Source: Microbulbifer mangrovi
GTDB lineage: Bacteria > Pseudomonadota > Gammaproteobacteria > Pseudomonadales > Cellvibrionaceae
NCBI RefSeq assembly: GCF_002009015.1
Contig: NZ_LZDE01000346.1
Location: forward strand, 46,445 to 110,444
DNA length: 64,000 nucleotides
Direction: 5' to 3'
Shown: piece by piece, positions 35,950-45,283 of the stretch
How the letters are laid out: each line of letters starts with the position of its first letter
Position numbering within the stretch: position 1 is the first letter of the stretch
Program-made: the position numbers and the translations under genes
Notes under the pieces: generated by a model
The model's database searches: none
The model's input: the letters and a program-made list of their open reading frames with translations, nothing else
What the model was told of the DNA's origin: nothing

Positions 35950-36258
35950 TTGTCATTTCTGCGCTGGATATCTCGATTACTGTTTGGGGTGCTCGCACTC
36001 GCCTGTATTGCCCTGGGCGTATATTTCGCCGTAGACAACCCGGAAAGTATTACGCCACGATTTGCAGGGTATGACCTGTTTCCGGGTAGCGTGGGATTCT
36101 GGCTGATTGGTTTCTTGCTGATCGGTGCCTTGCTGGGCTTCCTGGCCAGCCTGCTGCCCTACTGGACCGAGCGGCGCCGGGTAAAAGCGCTGGAGCGTCA
36201 GTTGCTGCGTACCGAGCGCGAGCTGCACACGGTTCGTCGCCAGGTTGCCGGAGAGTGA
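35950..36258 (+). CDS. lapA: LapA domain protein
   Basis: 102 residues, started by TTG at 35950 with GGAGG five bases upstream; no ATG fits. Two membrane segments (LFGVLALACIALGVYFAVDN and FWLIGFLLIGALLGFLASLL) are followed by a cytoplasmic basic coiled segment (RRRVKALERQLLRTERELHTVRRQV). This is the LapA layout. With LapB, LapA tunes LPS synthesis by controlling LpxC turnover in E. coli. The stop is one base before the lapB TTG, so the two are coupled. Confidence 0.9.
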   Translation: MSFLRWISRLLFGVLALACIALGVYFAVDNPESITPRFAGYDLFPGSVGFWLIGFLLIGALLGFLASLLPYWTERRRVKALERQLLRTERELHTVRRQVAGE

Positions 36259-36259
36259 G

Positions 36260-37450
36260 TTGAGCGACCTGACATTTTTCATTTTTATTTTTGCCGCCAT
36301 CGGGATCGGCTGGTATCTCGGTCGTAAGAGCGGCAAAAAGAAAGGTGCTAAAAACAATCAGCACCAGGCGCTGGCGCAGTCCTATGCGCAGGGCCTCAAT
36401 TATCTTCTCAGCGAGCGCCACAACGATGCCATCGAGAAATTTATCGATGCGTTGGAGGTCAGCAGCGCCACCTTCGAAACCCATCTGGCCCTCGGCAACC
36501 TGTTGCGCAAGCGTGGCGAGTACGATCAGGCCATCCGGGTGCACCAGAACCTGTTAGCCCGTCCGAGCCTGAACCGTATCAGTCAGCAGAAGGCCCAACT
36601 AGAGCTGGCCCGGGACTATATAGCCGCGGGATGGCTGGATCGCGCCGAGCGCCTGCTGCAGGAGCTGGTGGAAACGTCTTCCGAGCTGCGCAGTACCAGT
36701 CTGGAATACCTCGTTGAGGTTTACCGGGATGAGCGGGAGTGGGCCAAGGCCATTCACGCGGTCAATCTGTTGCACAGCCGCCGATTCAAAAAATTGCCGG
36801 AAGAGTGGGCCCCGATCCAGGCGCACTTCTGCTGCGAGCTGGCGGACGAAGCCATCAATGGAAAAGACTATCTGAGCGCGCGCAAGCATATCGATGCGGC
36901 GCTGGGGTACGATCGTCATTCGGTGCGAGCCAACCTGTTGCTTGGGCGTCTCGAATACCTGCTGGGGCGTCCGCAGAGTGCCATCAAGGTCCTGGAGCGG
37001 GTGCCAAAGCAGAACCCGGACTATATTCCCGAAATCCTCGAGCTACTGATTACCAGCTATGAAGCGGTGGGTGATGAGGCTGGCCTCGTGGATTACCTGG
37101 AGCGGTTGCTCAAAGAGCATCCCTCCAACAGTGTGCTGATCGCTTTGACCGAGCGCATCCATCAGCAGAGAAGCGAGGCCGATGCTGCCGCTTTTATTGG
37201 CAAGCAACTGGCGCTGCGCCCGTCTCTGCGCGGGTTGGGGCATTTTCTCAACCTGCACGTGGATAGTACCCAAGGGCGCGCTCGTGAAAACCTGTTCCTG
37301 CTGAAAAACCTGATTGACCAGCTTATCGCCAGCCGGCCCCATTACCGCTGCAATAACTGTGGTTTTTCCGGTAACCAGCTGCACTGGCTTTGCCCCAGCT
37401 GCAAGCGCTGGGACAGTGTGCGTTCCGTAAAGGGTATCGAGGGCGAGTAA
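36260..37450 (+). CDS. lapB: LPS assembly protein LapB (TPR and rubredoxin-like)
   Basis: 396 residues from a TTG at 36260 that follows GGAGAG and the lapA stop; an in-frame TTG at 36245 is less well placed. An N-terminal membrane anchor (FFIFIFAAIGIGWYLGRKSG) precedes nine or so TPR helices (YAQGLNYLLSERHNDAIEKFIDALE, THLALGNLLRKRGEYDQAIRVHQNLL). The C-terminus is a rubredoxin-like zinc site, CNNCGF...CPSCKRW. In E. coli LapB is the adaptor that delivers LpxC to FtsH, so it limits LPS synthesis. pyrF follows after 54 bases. Confidence 0.95.
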   Translation: MSDLTFFIFIFAAIGIGWYLGRKSGKKKGAKNNQHQALAQSYAQGLNYLLSERHNDAIEKFIDALEVSSATFETHLALGNLLRKRGEYDQAIRVHQNLLARPSLNRISQQKAQLELARDYIAAGWLDRAERLLQELVETSSELRSTSLEYLVEVYRDEREWAKAIHAVNLLHSRRFKKLPEEWAPIQAHFCCELADEAINGKDYLSARKHIDAALGYDRHSVRANLLLGRLEYLLGRPQSAIKVLERVPKQNPDYIPEILELLITSYEAVGDEAGLVDYLERLLKEHPSNSVLIALTERIHQQRSEADAAAFIGKQLALRPSLRGLGHFLNLHVDSTQGRARENLFLLKNLIDQLIASRPHYRCNNCGFSGNQLHWLCPSCKRWDSVRSVKGIEGE

Positions 37451-37504
37451 GCTTCGGCCCGCGGCGCGTACCCTTCAACCTGTTTCTGACTTTTGAGGTG
37501 TTCA

Positions 37505-38221
37505 TTGACTGACTCTGTATCCTCTCCGGTGATCGTGGCACTGGATTACGACAACGCGGAAGCTGCTCTGGCGATGGCCGCACAACTTGACCCAACCGTG
37601 TGTCGGGTTAAGGTCGGCAAAGAGCTGTTTACCATTGCGGGCCCCGACCTGGTGCGCAAGCTCGTGGAGTCCGGATTTCAGGTGTTTCTGGATCTGAAAT
37701 TTCACGATATTCCCAATACTGTTGCGGCTGCGGTACGCGCGGCGGCGAATCTGGGTGTATGGATGGTCAACGTGCACGCCAGTGGTGGCGAGCGGATGAT
37801 GCGCGCTGCTGCTGAGGTTCTGGCCCCGCTGGGTGACCAGCGTCCGCTGCTGATTGGCGTCACAGTGCTGACAAGTACCGCGGAAGATGAGTTGGCACCG
37901 GTCGGGGTTACTCGCCCGCTTGCCGAGCAGGTGGTAGCACTGGCCAAGCTCGCGCAAGAAAGCGGGCTGGACGGCGTGGTGTGTTCCGCTCAGGAAGCCG
38001 AAAAACTGAAGTCTGAATGCGGTTCTGATTTTGCCCTGGTAACCCCCGGCATTCGTCCGGCGGGCTCCGACGCGGGCGATCAGCGGCGTATCGTGACCCC
38101 GGTGCAGGCGCTGAAGAATGGTTCCGATTATCTGGTGATTGGTCGCCCGATTACCGGGGCTGAAAATCCGGCAAAAGCGCTCGCGGCCATCGTCGAGGAA
38201 ATTCAGCAATCGGAGCGATAA
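37505..38221 (+). CDS. pyrF: Orotidine 5'-phosphate decarboxylase
   Basis: 238 residues from a TTG at 37505 with GAGG six bases upstream. It performs the last step of UMP synthesis. The TIM-barrel motifs are present: [19 protein letters not shown], and the catalytic Lys and Asp residues in [14 protein letters not shown], then VTPGIRP and [10 protein letters not shown] for phosphate binding. Placement after lapAB is the common gammaproteobacterial order. It is the third gene in a row with a TTG start. Confidence 0.97.
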   Translation: MTDSVSSPVIVALDYDNAEAALAMAAQLDPTVCRVKVGKELFTIAGPDLVRKLVESGFQVFLDLKFHDIPNTVAAAVRAAANLGVWMVNVHASGGERMMRAAAEVLAPLGDQRPLLIGVTVLTSTAEDELAPVGVTRPLAEQVVALAKLAQESGLDGVVCSAQEAEKLKSECGSDFALVTPGIRPAGSDAGDQRRIVTPVQALKNGSDYLVIGRPITGAENPAKALAAIVEEIQQSER

Positions 38222-38401
38222 GCTCCGGTTGGAACGGTTGTTCAAATTTGAGATCGGGTGTATTGCGCTGTAATAGCGCGTAATGGCTATTCGCTCAAAA
38301 ATCCCGGTATTAGATGGTAGAGTCTTTCAGGCCTTGGGGAAGTTTGTGGTCCCATGGAGTTAAAAGGAGTGTAAACCCAAAACAATCAAAAGGATTTTGC
38401 C

Positions 38402-38704
38402 ATGAAATTTTTCCGTATCCCGCTGGCCGCAATTTTTGCGATTGCCCTGTTGGTCACCAACGCTCAGATGGTGAGCGCTGAGGAGACTGCGTCGCAGGAG
38501 CAAGTGCAGGCGCTGGTTAACCTGAATACAGCCTCCGTGGAGGAGCTGTCCGAGGTGCTGGAAGGCGTAGGCCCCGCAAAGGCGGCGCTGATCGTCGAGT
38601 ACCGCGAGGCGAACGGAAACTTTTCCAGCACGGAGCAGTTGCTGGAGGTGAAGGGAATCGGGGTTGCCACGCTGGAGAAGAACAAGGATCGGATCCAGCT
38701 GTAA
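38402..38704 (+). CDS. comEA: ComEA family helix-hairpin-helix protein
   Basis: 100 residues with a signal peptide (IPLAAIFAIALLVTNAQMVSA). The mature 65 residues hold one pair of helix-hairpin-helix motifs (VNLNTASVEELSEVLEGVGPAKAALIVEYREANGNF and LLEVKGIGVATLEKNKDRIQL). These short periplasmic ComEA-like proteins bind double-stranded DNA and help pull it into the periplasm during natural transformation. In P. aeruginosa the homologue lies at the end of the O-antigen locus, as here. AAGGAT precedes the ATG and a terminator follows. Confidence 0.9.
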   Translation: MKFFRIPLAAIFAIALLVTNAQMVSAEETASQEQVQALVNLNTASVEELSEVLEGVGPAKAALIVEYREANGNFSSTEQLLEVKGIGVATLEKNKDRIQL

Positions 38705-38716
38705 TGATCTCATCGA

Positions 38717-38745
38717 GACAGCGCCAGAGGGCGCTGTCTTTTTTT
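38717..38745 (+). terminator. Terminator of comEA
   Basis: GACAGCGCC (38717-38725) and GGCGCTGTC (38730-38738) flank AGAG and are followed by seven T residues. Confidence 0.9.
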
Positions 38746-38802
38746 GTGGGGTCGGATTGAGCTGGGACCGATTGAAATATACAGAAGGTAGAAAAGGTAA
38801 AA

Positions 38803-39735
38803 ATGCGCTGGGTGGTAATAGGCAGCTCGGGATATATCGGTTCGGCTTTGTGCCGTTACCTGATTGAGGACGGTAGGGCGGTGCTCTCCGTATCTCGTGG
38901 TGCGGCAGGTCCACAGGGGTGTCGCCACCTTCAGATCGGGGAGTTTGTTGCGGAGTCGTTTGCCGGTTTATTCGAGCCCGGGGACATCGTCGTCTACGCA
39001 GCCGGGATGTCGTCCGCGCGGGATTGCCGCAAGAACCCTGTGCTGGCAGATATGTTGAACAGTCAGCTGCCGGGCGCACTACTGCCGCTCGCCGACAAGG
39101 CGGGGGCGGAACAGTTTATATACCTTTCCAGTGTCAAGGCGGTGCGTGCGCCCGCTGGAGAGGTTGTGATAGAGGGAGTGGGGCAGCCTGCTGAAGATCC
39201 GTACGGCCATAGCAAGTGGCGTGCAGAGCAGGGTTTGCTGGCTCTGCATTGCGCTACACGGATCAATATCCTGCGCCCGGCGGCTGTTTACGGGGAGTAT
39301 TCCGGAGATGCGGGAGTAGGGCAGCCGACCCCGCGCAAGCGCGCGTTCGTGTGGCGGAATAGATTGAAGCGGTGGTGCAAGTTGATTCCCGTGGTGCCAG
39401 CGACCGGGTATCGGAGTTTTGTAGCATTGGGGGATCTGCTTTCCGCCATAGTGATACTGGCGGAATCCAGCTGTAACCGGGAAGTGTTTATTGCTGCGGA
39501 ACCCCGATATTACAATCTGGCTGCGATCGGCGAGGCAGCCAGTGGGCGCCGTGTAAAAAGTGATCGATTTTTTGCCGGGTTACTGCTGCTGCCATTCCGG
39601 GTTCTGTCGGTCCTAGGCGTCAAGACCAGCATCCTTGAAGTGACGCGGAGCGAGCTTTATAGTGCTGGGCGCCTAAAATCGCGGCTCAACTGGCGGCCGG
39701 ATGGGCAATACAGTCAATTTTTGAGGGGTAAATAA
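38803..39735 (+). CDS. NAD-dependent epimerase/dehydratase, WbpV/WbpK type
   Basis: 310 residues of the extended short-chain dehydrogenase family. The NAD motif is WVVIGSSGYIGSALCRYL; the catalytic Tyr-Lys is YGHSKWRAE; Ser of YLSSVKAV completes the triad. In P. aeruginosa O-antigen loci the equivalent gene (wbpV or wbpK), placed directly before wbpL and wbpM, reduces the 4-keto-6-deoxy product of WbpM to a UDP-6-deoxy-HexNAc such as UDP-FucNAc or UDP-QuiNAc. That role is inferred from context. AAAAGG precedes the ATG, and its last base overlaps the next start. Confidence 0.85.
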   Translation: MRWVVIGSSGYIGSALCRYLIEDGRAVLSVSRGAAGPQGCRHLQIGEFVAESFAGLFEPGDIVVYAAGMSSARDCRKNPVLADMLNSQLPGALLPLADKAGAEQFIYLSSVKAVRAPAGEVVIEGVGQPAEDPYGHSKWRAEQGLLALHCATRINILRPAAVYGEYSGDAGVGQPTPRKRAFVWRNRLKRWCKLIPVVPATGYRSFVALGDLLSAIVILAESSCNREVFIAAEPRYYNLAAIGEAASGRRVKSDRFFAGLLLLPFRVLSVLGVKTSILEVTRSELYSAGRLKSRLNWRPDGQYSQFLRGK

Positions 39736-40628
39736 TGGGGGCGGTTCTGGAAATTTGGCTGGCCCCGTTATTAGTATCCTCTGTGGTAACCGCGTGCATT
39801 TTACGCGTGCTGCTTGCCCGCCTGGGTAACCTGGCGCTGGACACACCGAATCATCGCTCCCTGCACGAGACGCCGGTGCCGCGTACCGGTGGCTGGGCAC
39901 TAATTGGCGGTGTCTGCTGCGGCATAGCGATCAGTGGTATGACGCTATCTGTTGGCACCGTTTTTGCTTTTCTCCTGTTGTTTTTAGTGTCACTGGTTGA
40001 CGATTTGCGTCAGCTTGGCGCTGGATTGCGCTTTGCTGTACAAACTTTATCCGTATCGTTGCTATTGTATTCACTGGCGCCTCAGGTCGAGCTTTTGCTT
40101 TTGTGGCCTGTTCTGATTTTTGCCGGTGTGTGGTCCATCAACCTGTACAACTTTATGGACGGGATGGACGGTTTTGCTGGCAGTATGACGGGTATCGGCT
40201 TTGCCACATTGGGTATCGTCTGCGCTTTACGGGGGACGACCGCACTGGCGGGGATCTGTTTCCTGATGGCCATCTGTAGTGTCGTGTTTCTGTACTACAA
40301 TTGGCCGAAGGCGCGTATCTTTCTTGGAGATGCGGGCTCTACGGTAATCGGCCTGGCTGTGTTCGCTGTAGGCGTCTCGGGTTGGCAGCAGGGAGTATTC
40401 CACTGGTTGGTGCCGCTACTGGTATTTTTACCGTTCTGGCTGGATGCGACAGTTACCTTGATGATCCGGGTGTTGAAGAGAGAGCGCTGGTGGGAGGCGC
40501 ACCGGCAACACCTGTATCAGCGTATGGCTTTGAGGTTTGGGGTAAAAACTTCACTTTTTATCGAGTTGTCCGTGATGCTCTGCACGTCCCTGTTGGCGTT
40601 GCTACTGGTAGTATCTGGGGTGGCTTGA
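39735..40628 (+). CDS. wbpL: WbpL/WecA-type undecaprenyl-phosphate glycosyl-1-phosphate transferase
   Basis: 297 residues with about ten membrane helices. Family motifs are SLHETPVPRTGGWALIGG, LVSLVDDLRQLGA, NLYNFMDGMDGFAGS (metal-binding aspartates), NWPKARIFLGDAGSTVIGLA and the cytosolic HRQHLYQR histidine loop. Such enzymes transfer a sugar-1-phosphate from UDP-sugar to undecaprenyl phosphate at the inner membrane, starting O-antigen synthesis. In Pseudomonas WbpL uses UDP-FucNAc or UDP-QuiNAc, which is what the flanking genes would make. Its ATG overlaps the previous TAA by one base. Confidence 0.9.
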   Translation: MGAVLEIWLAPLLVSSVVTACILRVLLARLGNLALDTPNHRSLHETPVPRTGGWALIGGVCCGIAISGMTLSVGTVFAFLLLFLVSLVDDLRQLGAGLRFAVQTLSVSLLLYSLAPQVELLLLWPVLIFAGVWSINLYNFMDGMDGFAGSMTGIGFATLGIVCALRGTTALAGICFLMAICSVVFLYYNWPKARIFLGDAGSTVIGLAVFAVGVSGWQQGVFHWLVPLLVFLPFWLDATVTLMIRVLKRERWWEAHRQHLYQRMALRFGVKTSLFIELSVMLCTSLLALLLVVSGVA

Positions 40629-40709
40629 ATTATTCCATCGGAAGGTTGAGATGTATTTGTTTAGGGAATGGATCACTCTGATCCTGGACCGGATCATATT
40701 GGGGGAATA

Positions 40710-42710
40710 GTGAAGCGCTTTTACAAGGCTGCGCAAAAAAACTACAAGCCGGTTTTAATGCTGTGTTACGACCTGCTGATGCTAACGGCGGCATTTCTGC
40801 TGGCGATGACCATCCGGTTCAATGGGGCCGGACTGGTTACCGAGCCTGCAATGGCGCTGTGCCTCGGGATGACGCTGGTCTCCAGTAGTTTCATATTCCT
40901 GCGGTTGGGGCTGTACCGCACGGTAATTCGCTACATGGGGCAGCAGGCGATTGTAGCTGTGCTCCAGGGGGTTACCGCCTCGGCGGTGGTGCTGGCCGTC
41001 GCTTCCTACCTTACCTACGCCGGCGTACCCCGTTCGGTTCCTGTTATTTACTGGTGTTTCGCACTGATAACCGTGGGCGGCTCCCGCTGGCTGGTGCGTA
41101 TCTATTACCAGATGGCGCTGGAAATCCACAAAAACAGAGTGGCGATCTACGGTGCGGGCACCGCCGGACTTCAGCTCTATAAAGGGTTGATCCATGGCGA
41201 AATGTACAAAACTGTCGCCTTTTTCGATGACAATGCCTCCAAGCAGAATACCCTGATCGACGGTGTGCTGGTCTACAGTCCGGCGAATATTCTGGAAGTG
41301 ATCGCTGAGCGGGATATTTCCGAAGTGCTGCTGGCCATGCCGGGCGTGCCCAAGCGACGTCGCCGGGAAATTACCCGCAGTCTGCGAGAGCGCGGCATTG
41401 TGGTGAAAGTGATTCCGGGCATGGAAGAGCTGGTAGACAGTGCCGGTCGCGTGTCCGATGTCTCCCAGATCTATGAAAACATTCTCGGCCGCGCGCCGGT
41501 CGAGCCCCAGAAGGAGCTGGTATCTTCCTCGATAGCCGGCAAGATCGTGCTGGTGACTGGCGCAGGTGGCTCTATCGGGTCTGAATTATGCCGTCAGATC
41601 ATCCAGTGGGAGCCGGCGCAGCTGATCATGCTGGAGGCGTCGGAATTCTCCCTGTACCAGATCGAGCGCGAGCTGCGTCAGCAGCAGCAGGACGAAAACC
41701 TTCAGGTGGAAGTGACAGCGCTGTTGGGGGATGTCCGTAATCGCACCCGCATGGCGGAGATTATCCAGTCGTTCAAGATTCATACTATTTATCACGCAGC
41801 GGCCTACAAGCATGTCCCGCTGGTAGAGCAGAACGTTGCAGTGGGCGCCGAGAACAACGTCCTCGGCACGCTGTCTGTACTGGAAGCCGCTGAGGCCTCA
41901 GGCGTTGAACAGTTTGTACTGGTCTCCACCGATAAGGCGGTGCGCCCCACCAATGTAATGGGGGCCACCAAGCGTCTTGCCGAGCTCGTCTGTCAGGATT
42001 TCGGGCGGCGCTTCGGTCGCACCCGCGTATGTATGGTGCGCTTTGGTAATGTACTCGGTTCTTCGGGTTCGGTTATTCCCCTGTTTACCGACCAGATCAA
42101 TGCCGGTGGCCCGGTAACGGTGACCCACCCCAAAGTGACCCGATTCTTTATGACCATCCCGGAAGCTGCACAGCTGGTCCTGCAGGCGGGCAGTATGGGG
42201 CGCAAGGGCGAAGTTTTCGTGCTCGATATGGGGGAGCCGGTACGTATCCTCGATATCGCCCGGCGCCTTATTCAGATCATGGGGCATACCGTGCGTGATG
42301 ACGCCAACCCGGATGGGGATATCGAAATTCAGATCACCGGCTTGCGTCCTGGCGAAAAGCTGTATGAAGAGCTGTTGCTGGGTGACACGGTCGCGGGAAC
42401 CGACCATCCCATGATTATGCGCGCGGAAGAAGAGCGCTTGTCCAGTGAGCAGTTGCAGTTGTTTATTGGTGAGCTGCGCGAAGCTTGCGCCCGGCAAGAC
42501 GCGGAAAGTGTCCATCGGATCCTGGTGGAAGCGGTGAAAGACTATGCGCCGAAGCAGGAACTGATCGACGTGGTGTGGAACCAGTCGATGGCGAGTGCTG
42601 CAGATCGCGGACTGCCGGTGGCGGCAGAGCGCGGTGCGGAAGTGAAGCAGTTGCCGACCGCAGGAAGGGGTAGGGTACGGCGCCTGACGGGTGAAATGCC
42701 TGAGGTGTAG
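40710..42710 (+). CDS. wbpM: WbpM-type membrane UDP-GlcNAc 4,6-dehydratase
   Basis: 666 residues from the GTG at 40710, which follows GGGGGAA; the longer extension is not needed. Four N-terminal membrane helices (about residues 10-125) precede a first Rossmann segment (VAIYGAGTAGLQLYKGL) and the catalytic dehydratase domain beginning VLVTGAGGSIGSELCRQI. The active-site region VSTDKAVRPTNVMGATKR shows Met where other short-chain dehydrogenases have Tyr, the hallmark of the WbpM/CapD group. It removes water from UDP-GlcNAc to give a 4-keto-6-deoxy sugar, the precursor of FucNAc, QuiNAc and related O-antigen sugars. It is the last gene of the three-gene wbp set. Confidence 0.93.
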   Translation: MKRFYKAAQKNYKPVLMLCYDLLMLTAAFLLAMTIRFNGAGLVTEPAMALCLGMTLVSSSFIFLRLGLYRTVIRYMGQQAIVAVLQGVTASAVVLAVASYLTYAGVPRSVPVIYWCFALITVGGSRWLVRIYYQMALEIHKNRVAIYGAGTAGLQLYKGLIHGEMYKTVAFFDDNASKQNTLIDGVLVYSPANILEVIAERDISEVLLAMPGVPKRRRREITRSLRERGIVVKVIPGMEELVDSAGRVSDVSQIYENILGRAPVEPQKELVSSSIAGKIVLVTGAGGSIGSELCRQIIQWEPAQLIMLEASEFSLYQIERELRQQQQDENLQVEVTALLGDVRNRTRMAEIIQSFKIHTIYHAAAYKHVPLVEQNVAVGAENNVLGTLSVLEAAEASGVEQFVLVSTDKAVRPTNVMGATKRLAELVCQDFGRRFGRTRVCMVRFGNVLGSSGSVIPLFTDQINAGGPVTVTHPKVTRFFMTIPEAAQLVLQAGSMGRKGEVFVLDMGEPVRILDIARRLIQIMGHTVRDDANPDGDIEIQITGLRPGEKLYEELLLGDTVAGTDHPMIMRAEEERLSSEQLQLFIGELREACARQDAESVHRILVEAVKDYAPKQELIDVVWNQSMASAADRGLPVAAERGAEVKQLPTAGRGRVRRLTGEMPEV

Positions 42711-42739
42711 TGGGTGGTATTTGTCCGGCCGAGAATTTG

Positions 42740-42774
42740 GAAGAAGCCCCGCATCATGCGGGGCTTCTTCTTTT
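42740..42774 (+). terminator. Terminator of the wbp genes
   Basis: GAAGAAGCCCCGCA (42740-42753) pairs with TGCGGGGCTTCTTC (42757-42770) across a 3-base loop and is followed by TTTT. Confidence 0.9.
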
Positions 42775-42829
42775 CTGGCGTTTCTCGATAGCGTTTCACG
42801 CAGATCTATTTGGTGGATCTTCAGGCAAT

Positions 42830-42861
42830 AAAAAACCCCGCGACCTTTTCAGGTGCGGGGT
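42830..42861 (-). terminator. Terminator of tRNA-Asn
   Basis: On the minus strand CCCCGC and GCGGGG form a stem closed by ACCT/AGGT, followed by a T run (TTTTTTATTG). It begins about 10 bases beyond the 3' CCA of the minus-strand tRNA-Asn gene. Confidence 0.8.
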
Positions 42862-42870
42862 TTCTTTATT

Positions 42871-42946
42871 TGGCTCCGCCTGCTGGGCTCGAACCAGCGA
42901 CCCAATGATTAACAGTCATTTGCTCTACCAACTGAGCTAAGGCGGA
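42871..42946 (-). tRNA. tRNA-Asn (anticodon GTT)
   Basis: 76 nucleotides with encoded CCA. The acceptor stem TCCGCCT/AGGCGGA, D loop AGCTCAGTTGGTAGAGC, anticodon loop CTGTTAATC with GTT, and T loop GGTTCGAGCCC are all recognisable. In Pseudomonas the same tRNA lies between wbpM and uvrB and marks the edge of the O-antigen locus. Confidence 0.97.
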
Positions 42947-42994
42947 ACTGTGTCTGATCAGTCTGCAAAATGCCGTCCCGGTCAGATGGCGCGT

Positions 42995-43023
42995 ATCTTA
43001 TAGAGCACCCCAGAGTAGGTCAA
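42995..43023 (-). promoter_or_regulatory. Promoter of tRNA-Asn
   Basis: Reading the minus strand, TTGACC (43018-43023) is followed after 17 bases by TAAGAT (42995-43000), with an overlapping TATAAG. The expected start point is about 40 bases before the tRNA. Confidence 0.6.
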
Positions 43024-43101
43024 CCCCTTTATTTAAAATTAACCCTTTGATTTTGCAGTGTTTATTTTCTCGCCGGGTGAGTGTGGCCGAGGGGGTGAAA
43101 T

Positions 43102-43131
43102 TTGTCGCCGCGGTGTTCATCCGCCTACAAT
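43102..43131 (+). promoter_or_regulatory. Candidate promoter of uvrB
   Basis: TTGTCG (43102-43107) and TACAAT (43126-43131) are 18 bases apart, 53 bases before the uvrB start. No LexA-type CTG-N10-CAG operator was found near it. Confidence 0.45.
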
Positions 43132-43183
43132 TTCCGTCTTGGGAGCGCGCGCCGCGCGCACAGCAGATTGGTGAGTAGGGCAT

Positions 43184-45193
43184 ATGGAATCGCGACCATT
43201 TGAAGTGGTGAGCAAGTACGAGCCGGCCGGTGACCAGCCAGCCGCAATTGAAGCGCTGGTAGAAGGTATCGGTGACGGTCTCGCACACCAGACCCTGCTG
43301 GGGGTTACCGGCTCGGGCAAGACCTTCACCATGGCCAATGTGATCGCCCAGGTGCAGCGGCCCGCCATTGTCATGGCCCACAACAAGACCCTCGCGGCGC
43401 AGCTCTACGGCGAGCTCAAGGAGTTCTTTCCGCGCAACGCCGTGGAGTACTTTGTTTCCTACTACGACTACTACCAGCCGGAAGCCTATGTGCCGTCGTC
43501 GGACACCTTTATCGAGAAGGATGCGTCGGTCAACGAACACATCGAGCAGATGCGTCTGTCCGCCACCAAGGCATTGATCGAGCGCAAGGATGTGATCGTG
43601 GTGGCCACCGTGTCCGCCATCTACGGCCTGGGTGATCCGGACAAATACCTGAAAATGGTACTGCACCTGGACCGCGGCGATATCGTCGATCAGCGCACTA
43701 TCCTGCGCCGTCTGGCAGAGCTGCAGTACACCCGCAACGATGCCGATTTCCGCCGTGCGACCTACCGGGTACGCGGGGACATTATCGATATTTACCCCGC
43801 CGACTCGGATATGGAGGCGGTGCGTCTGTCCCTGTTCGATGAGGAGATCGAAGAGATCACCCTGTTCGATCCGTTGACCGGGGAGATTCTGCACAAGGTG
43901 CCGCGTATCACGATCTTCCCCAAATCGCACTATGTGACACCGCGGGAAACCATCGTCAAGGCCATCGACCAGATCAAGGAGGAGCTCACCGAGCGTCTCA
44001 AGCAGCTGCGTGACAACAACAAACTGCTGGAGGCCCAGCGCCTGGAGCAGCGCACCCGTTACGACCTGGAGATGATGCAGGAGCTGGGCTATTGCAACGG
44101 GGTGGAAAACTATTCGCGCTATCTCTCCGGTCGCGACGTGGGGCAGCCACCGCCCACGCTGTTCGATTACCTGCCGCACGATGCCTTGCTGATCATCGAT
44201 GAGAGTCACGTAACCGTGCCGCAGATCGGCGGTATGTACCGCGGTGACCGCTCGCGCAAAGAGACCCTGGTGGAGTACGGATTCCGCCTGCCTTCGGCAC
44301 TGGATAATCGCCCGCTCAAGTTTGAAGAGTGGGAGAACCTGTCGCCACAGACGATCTTTGTATCCGCGACGCCGGGCAAATATGAGGCGGAGCACGCCGG
44401 GGCCGTGGTTGAGCAGGTGGTGCGCCCCACTGGCCTGGTGGACCCTATCGTGGAGGTGCGCCCGGCGGCCACCCAGGTGGACGATACGCTGTCCGAGATC
44501 CACCGGTGTGTGGATGCGGGACAGCGCGTGCTGATTACCGTGCTGACCAAGCGCATGGCAGAGGATCTGACCGAGTACCTGAGCGACAACGGCGTACGCG
44601 TGCGCTACCTGCACTCGGATATCGACACGGTGGAGCGGGTGGAAATCATTCGCGACCTGCGCATCGGCGAGTTCGACGTTCTGGTGGGCATCAACCTGCT
44701 GCGGGAAGGCCTGGATATGCCCGAGGTCTCTCTGGTGGCCATATTTGATGCGGACAAGGAAGGCTTCCTGCGTTCCGATCGCTCGCTTATCCAGACCATC
44801 GGTCGCGCTGCCCGTAACCTGCAGGGCAGGGCCATTCTGTATGCCGACAAAATTACCGATTCCATGCAGCGTGCGCTGGACGAAACCCAGCGCCGCCGGG
44901 AAAAGCAGCTGGAGCATAACGCAGAGCACGGAATTACTCCGAAAGGCATTGTCAAAAGTGTCGCCGATATTATGGAGGGTGCCATCGCGCCGGGCGTGCC
45001 GGCCCGTGGTCGACGCAAGGTGGCAGAGAAGGGCGGTACCTACAAAGCCGACCAGAAACCGCTCTCGGATAAGGAGCGTTGGGCAAGGATCGAAGAGCTG
45101 GAAGAGAAAATGTACCAGCACGCGAAGAACCTGGAATTTGAGGCCGCGGCAAAACTGCGCGATGAAATCACCCAGCTCAAGGAACAGCAGTAA
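43184..45193 (+). CDS. uvrB: Excinuclease ABC subunit B
   Basis: 669 residues. UvrB is the damage-verifying helicase of nucleotide excision repair. Walker A is [12 protein letters not shown], and the DNA-separating beta-hairpin is [27 protein letters not shown]. Other signatures are DESHVTVPQ (DEAD-like motif), [10 protein letters not shown], and [17 protein letters not shown] (motif VI). The C-terminal UVR domain ([29 protein letters not shown]) binds UvrC. Position after tRNA-Asn matches Pseudomonas. The gene appears monocistronic and is followed after 90 bases by the ABC operon. Confidence 0.98.
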   Translation: MESRPFEVVSKYEPAGDQPAAIEALVEGIGDGLAHQTLLGVTGSGKTFTMANVIAQVQRPAIVMAHNKTLAAQLYGELKEFFPRNAVEYFVSYYDYYQPEAYVPSSDTFIEKDASVNEHIEQMRLSATKALIERKDVIVVATVSAIYGLGDPDKYLKMVLHLDRGDIVDQRTILRRLAELQYTRNDADFRRATYRVRGDIIDIYPADSDMEAVRLSLFDEEIEEITLFDPLTGEILHKVPRITIFPKSHYVTPRETIVKAIDQIKEELTERLKQLRDNNKLLEAQRLEQRTRYDLEMMQELGYCNGVENYSRYLSGRDVGQPPPTLFDYLPHDALLIIDESHVTVPQIGGMYRGDRSRKETLVEYGFRLPSALDNRPLKFEEWENLSPQTIFVSATPGKYEAEHAGAVVEQVVRPTGLVDPIVEVRPAATQVDDTLSEIHRCVDAGQRVLITVLTKRMAEDLTEYLSDNGVRVRYLHSDIDTVERVEIIRDLRIGEFDVLVGINLLREGLDMPEVSLVAIFDADKEGFLRSDRSLIQTIGRAARNLQGRAILYADKITDSMQRALDETQRRREKQLEHNAEHGITPKGIVKSVADIMEGAIAPGVPARGRRKVAEKGGTYKADQKPLSDKERWARIEELEEKMYQHAKNLEFEAAAKLRDEITQLKEQQ

Positions 45194-45283
45194 CGGGACA
45201 CTTATTGCGCCGCACAGGCTGATTCGGTAGTCTGAAGTGGTACGTGAATATCGTACTACATAAGCTGGCTCCAACAGCCCACA

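Noticed and set aside
43060..43183. LexA operator ahead of uvrB
   Set aside because: No CTG-N10-CAG element is visible between tRNA-Asn and uvrB.
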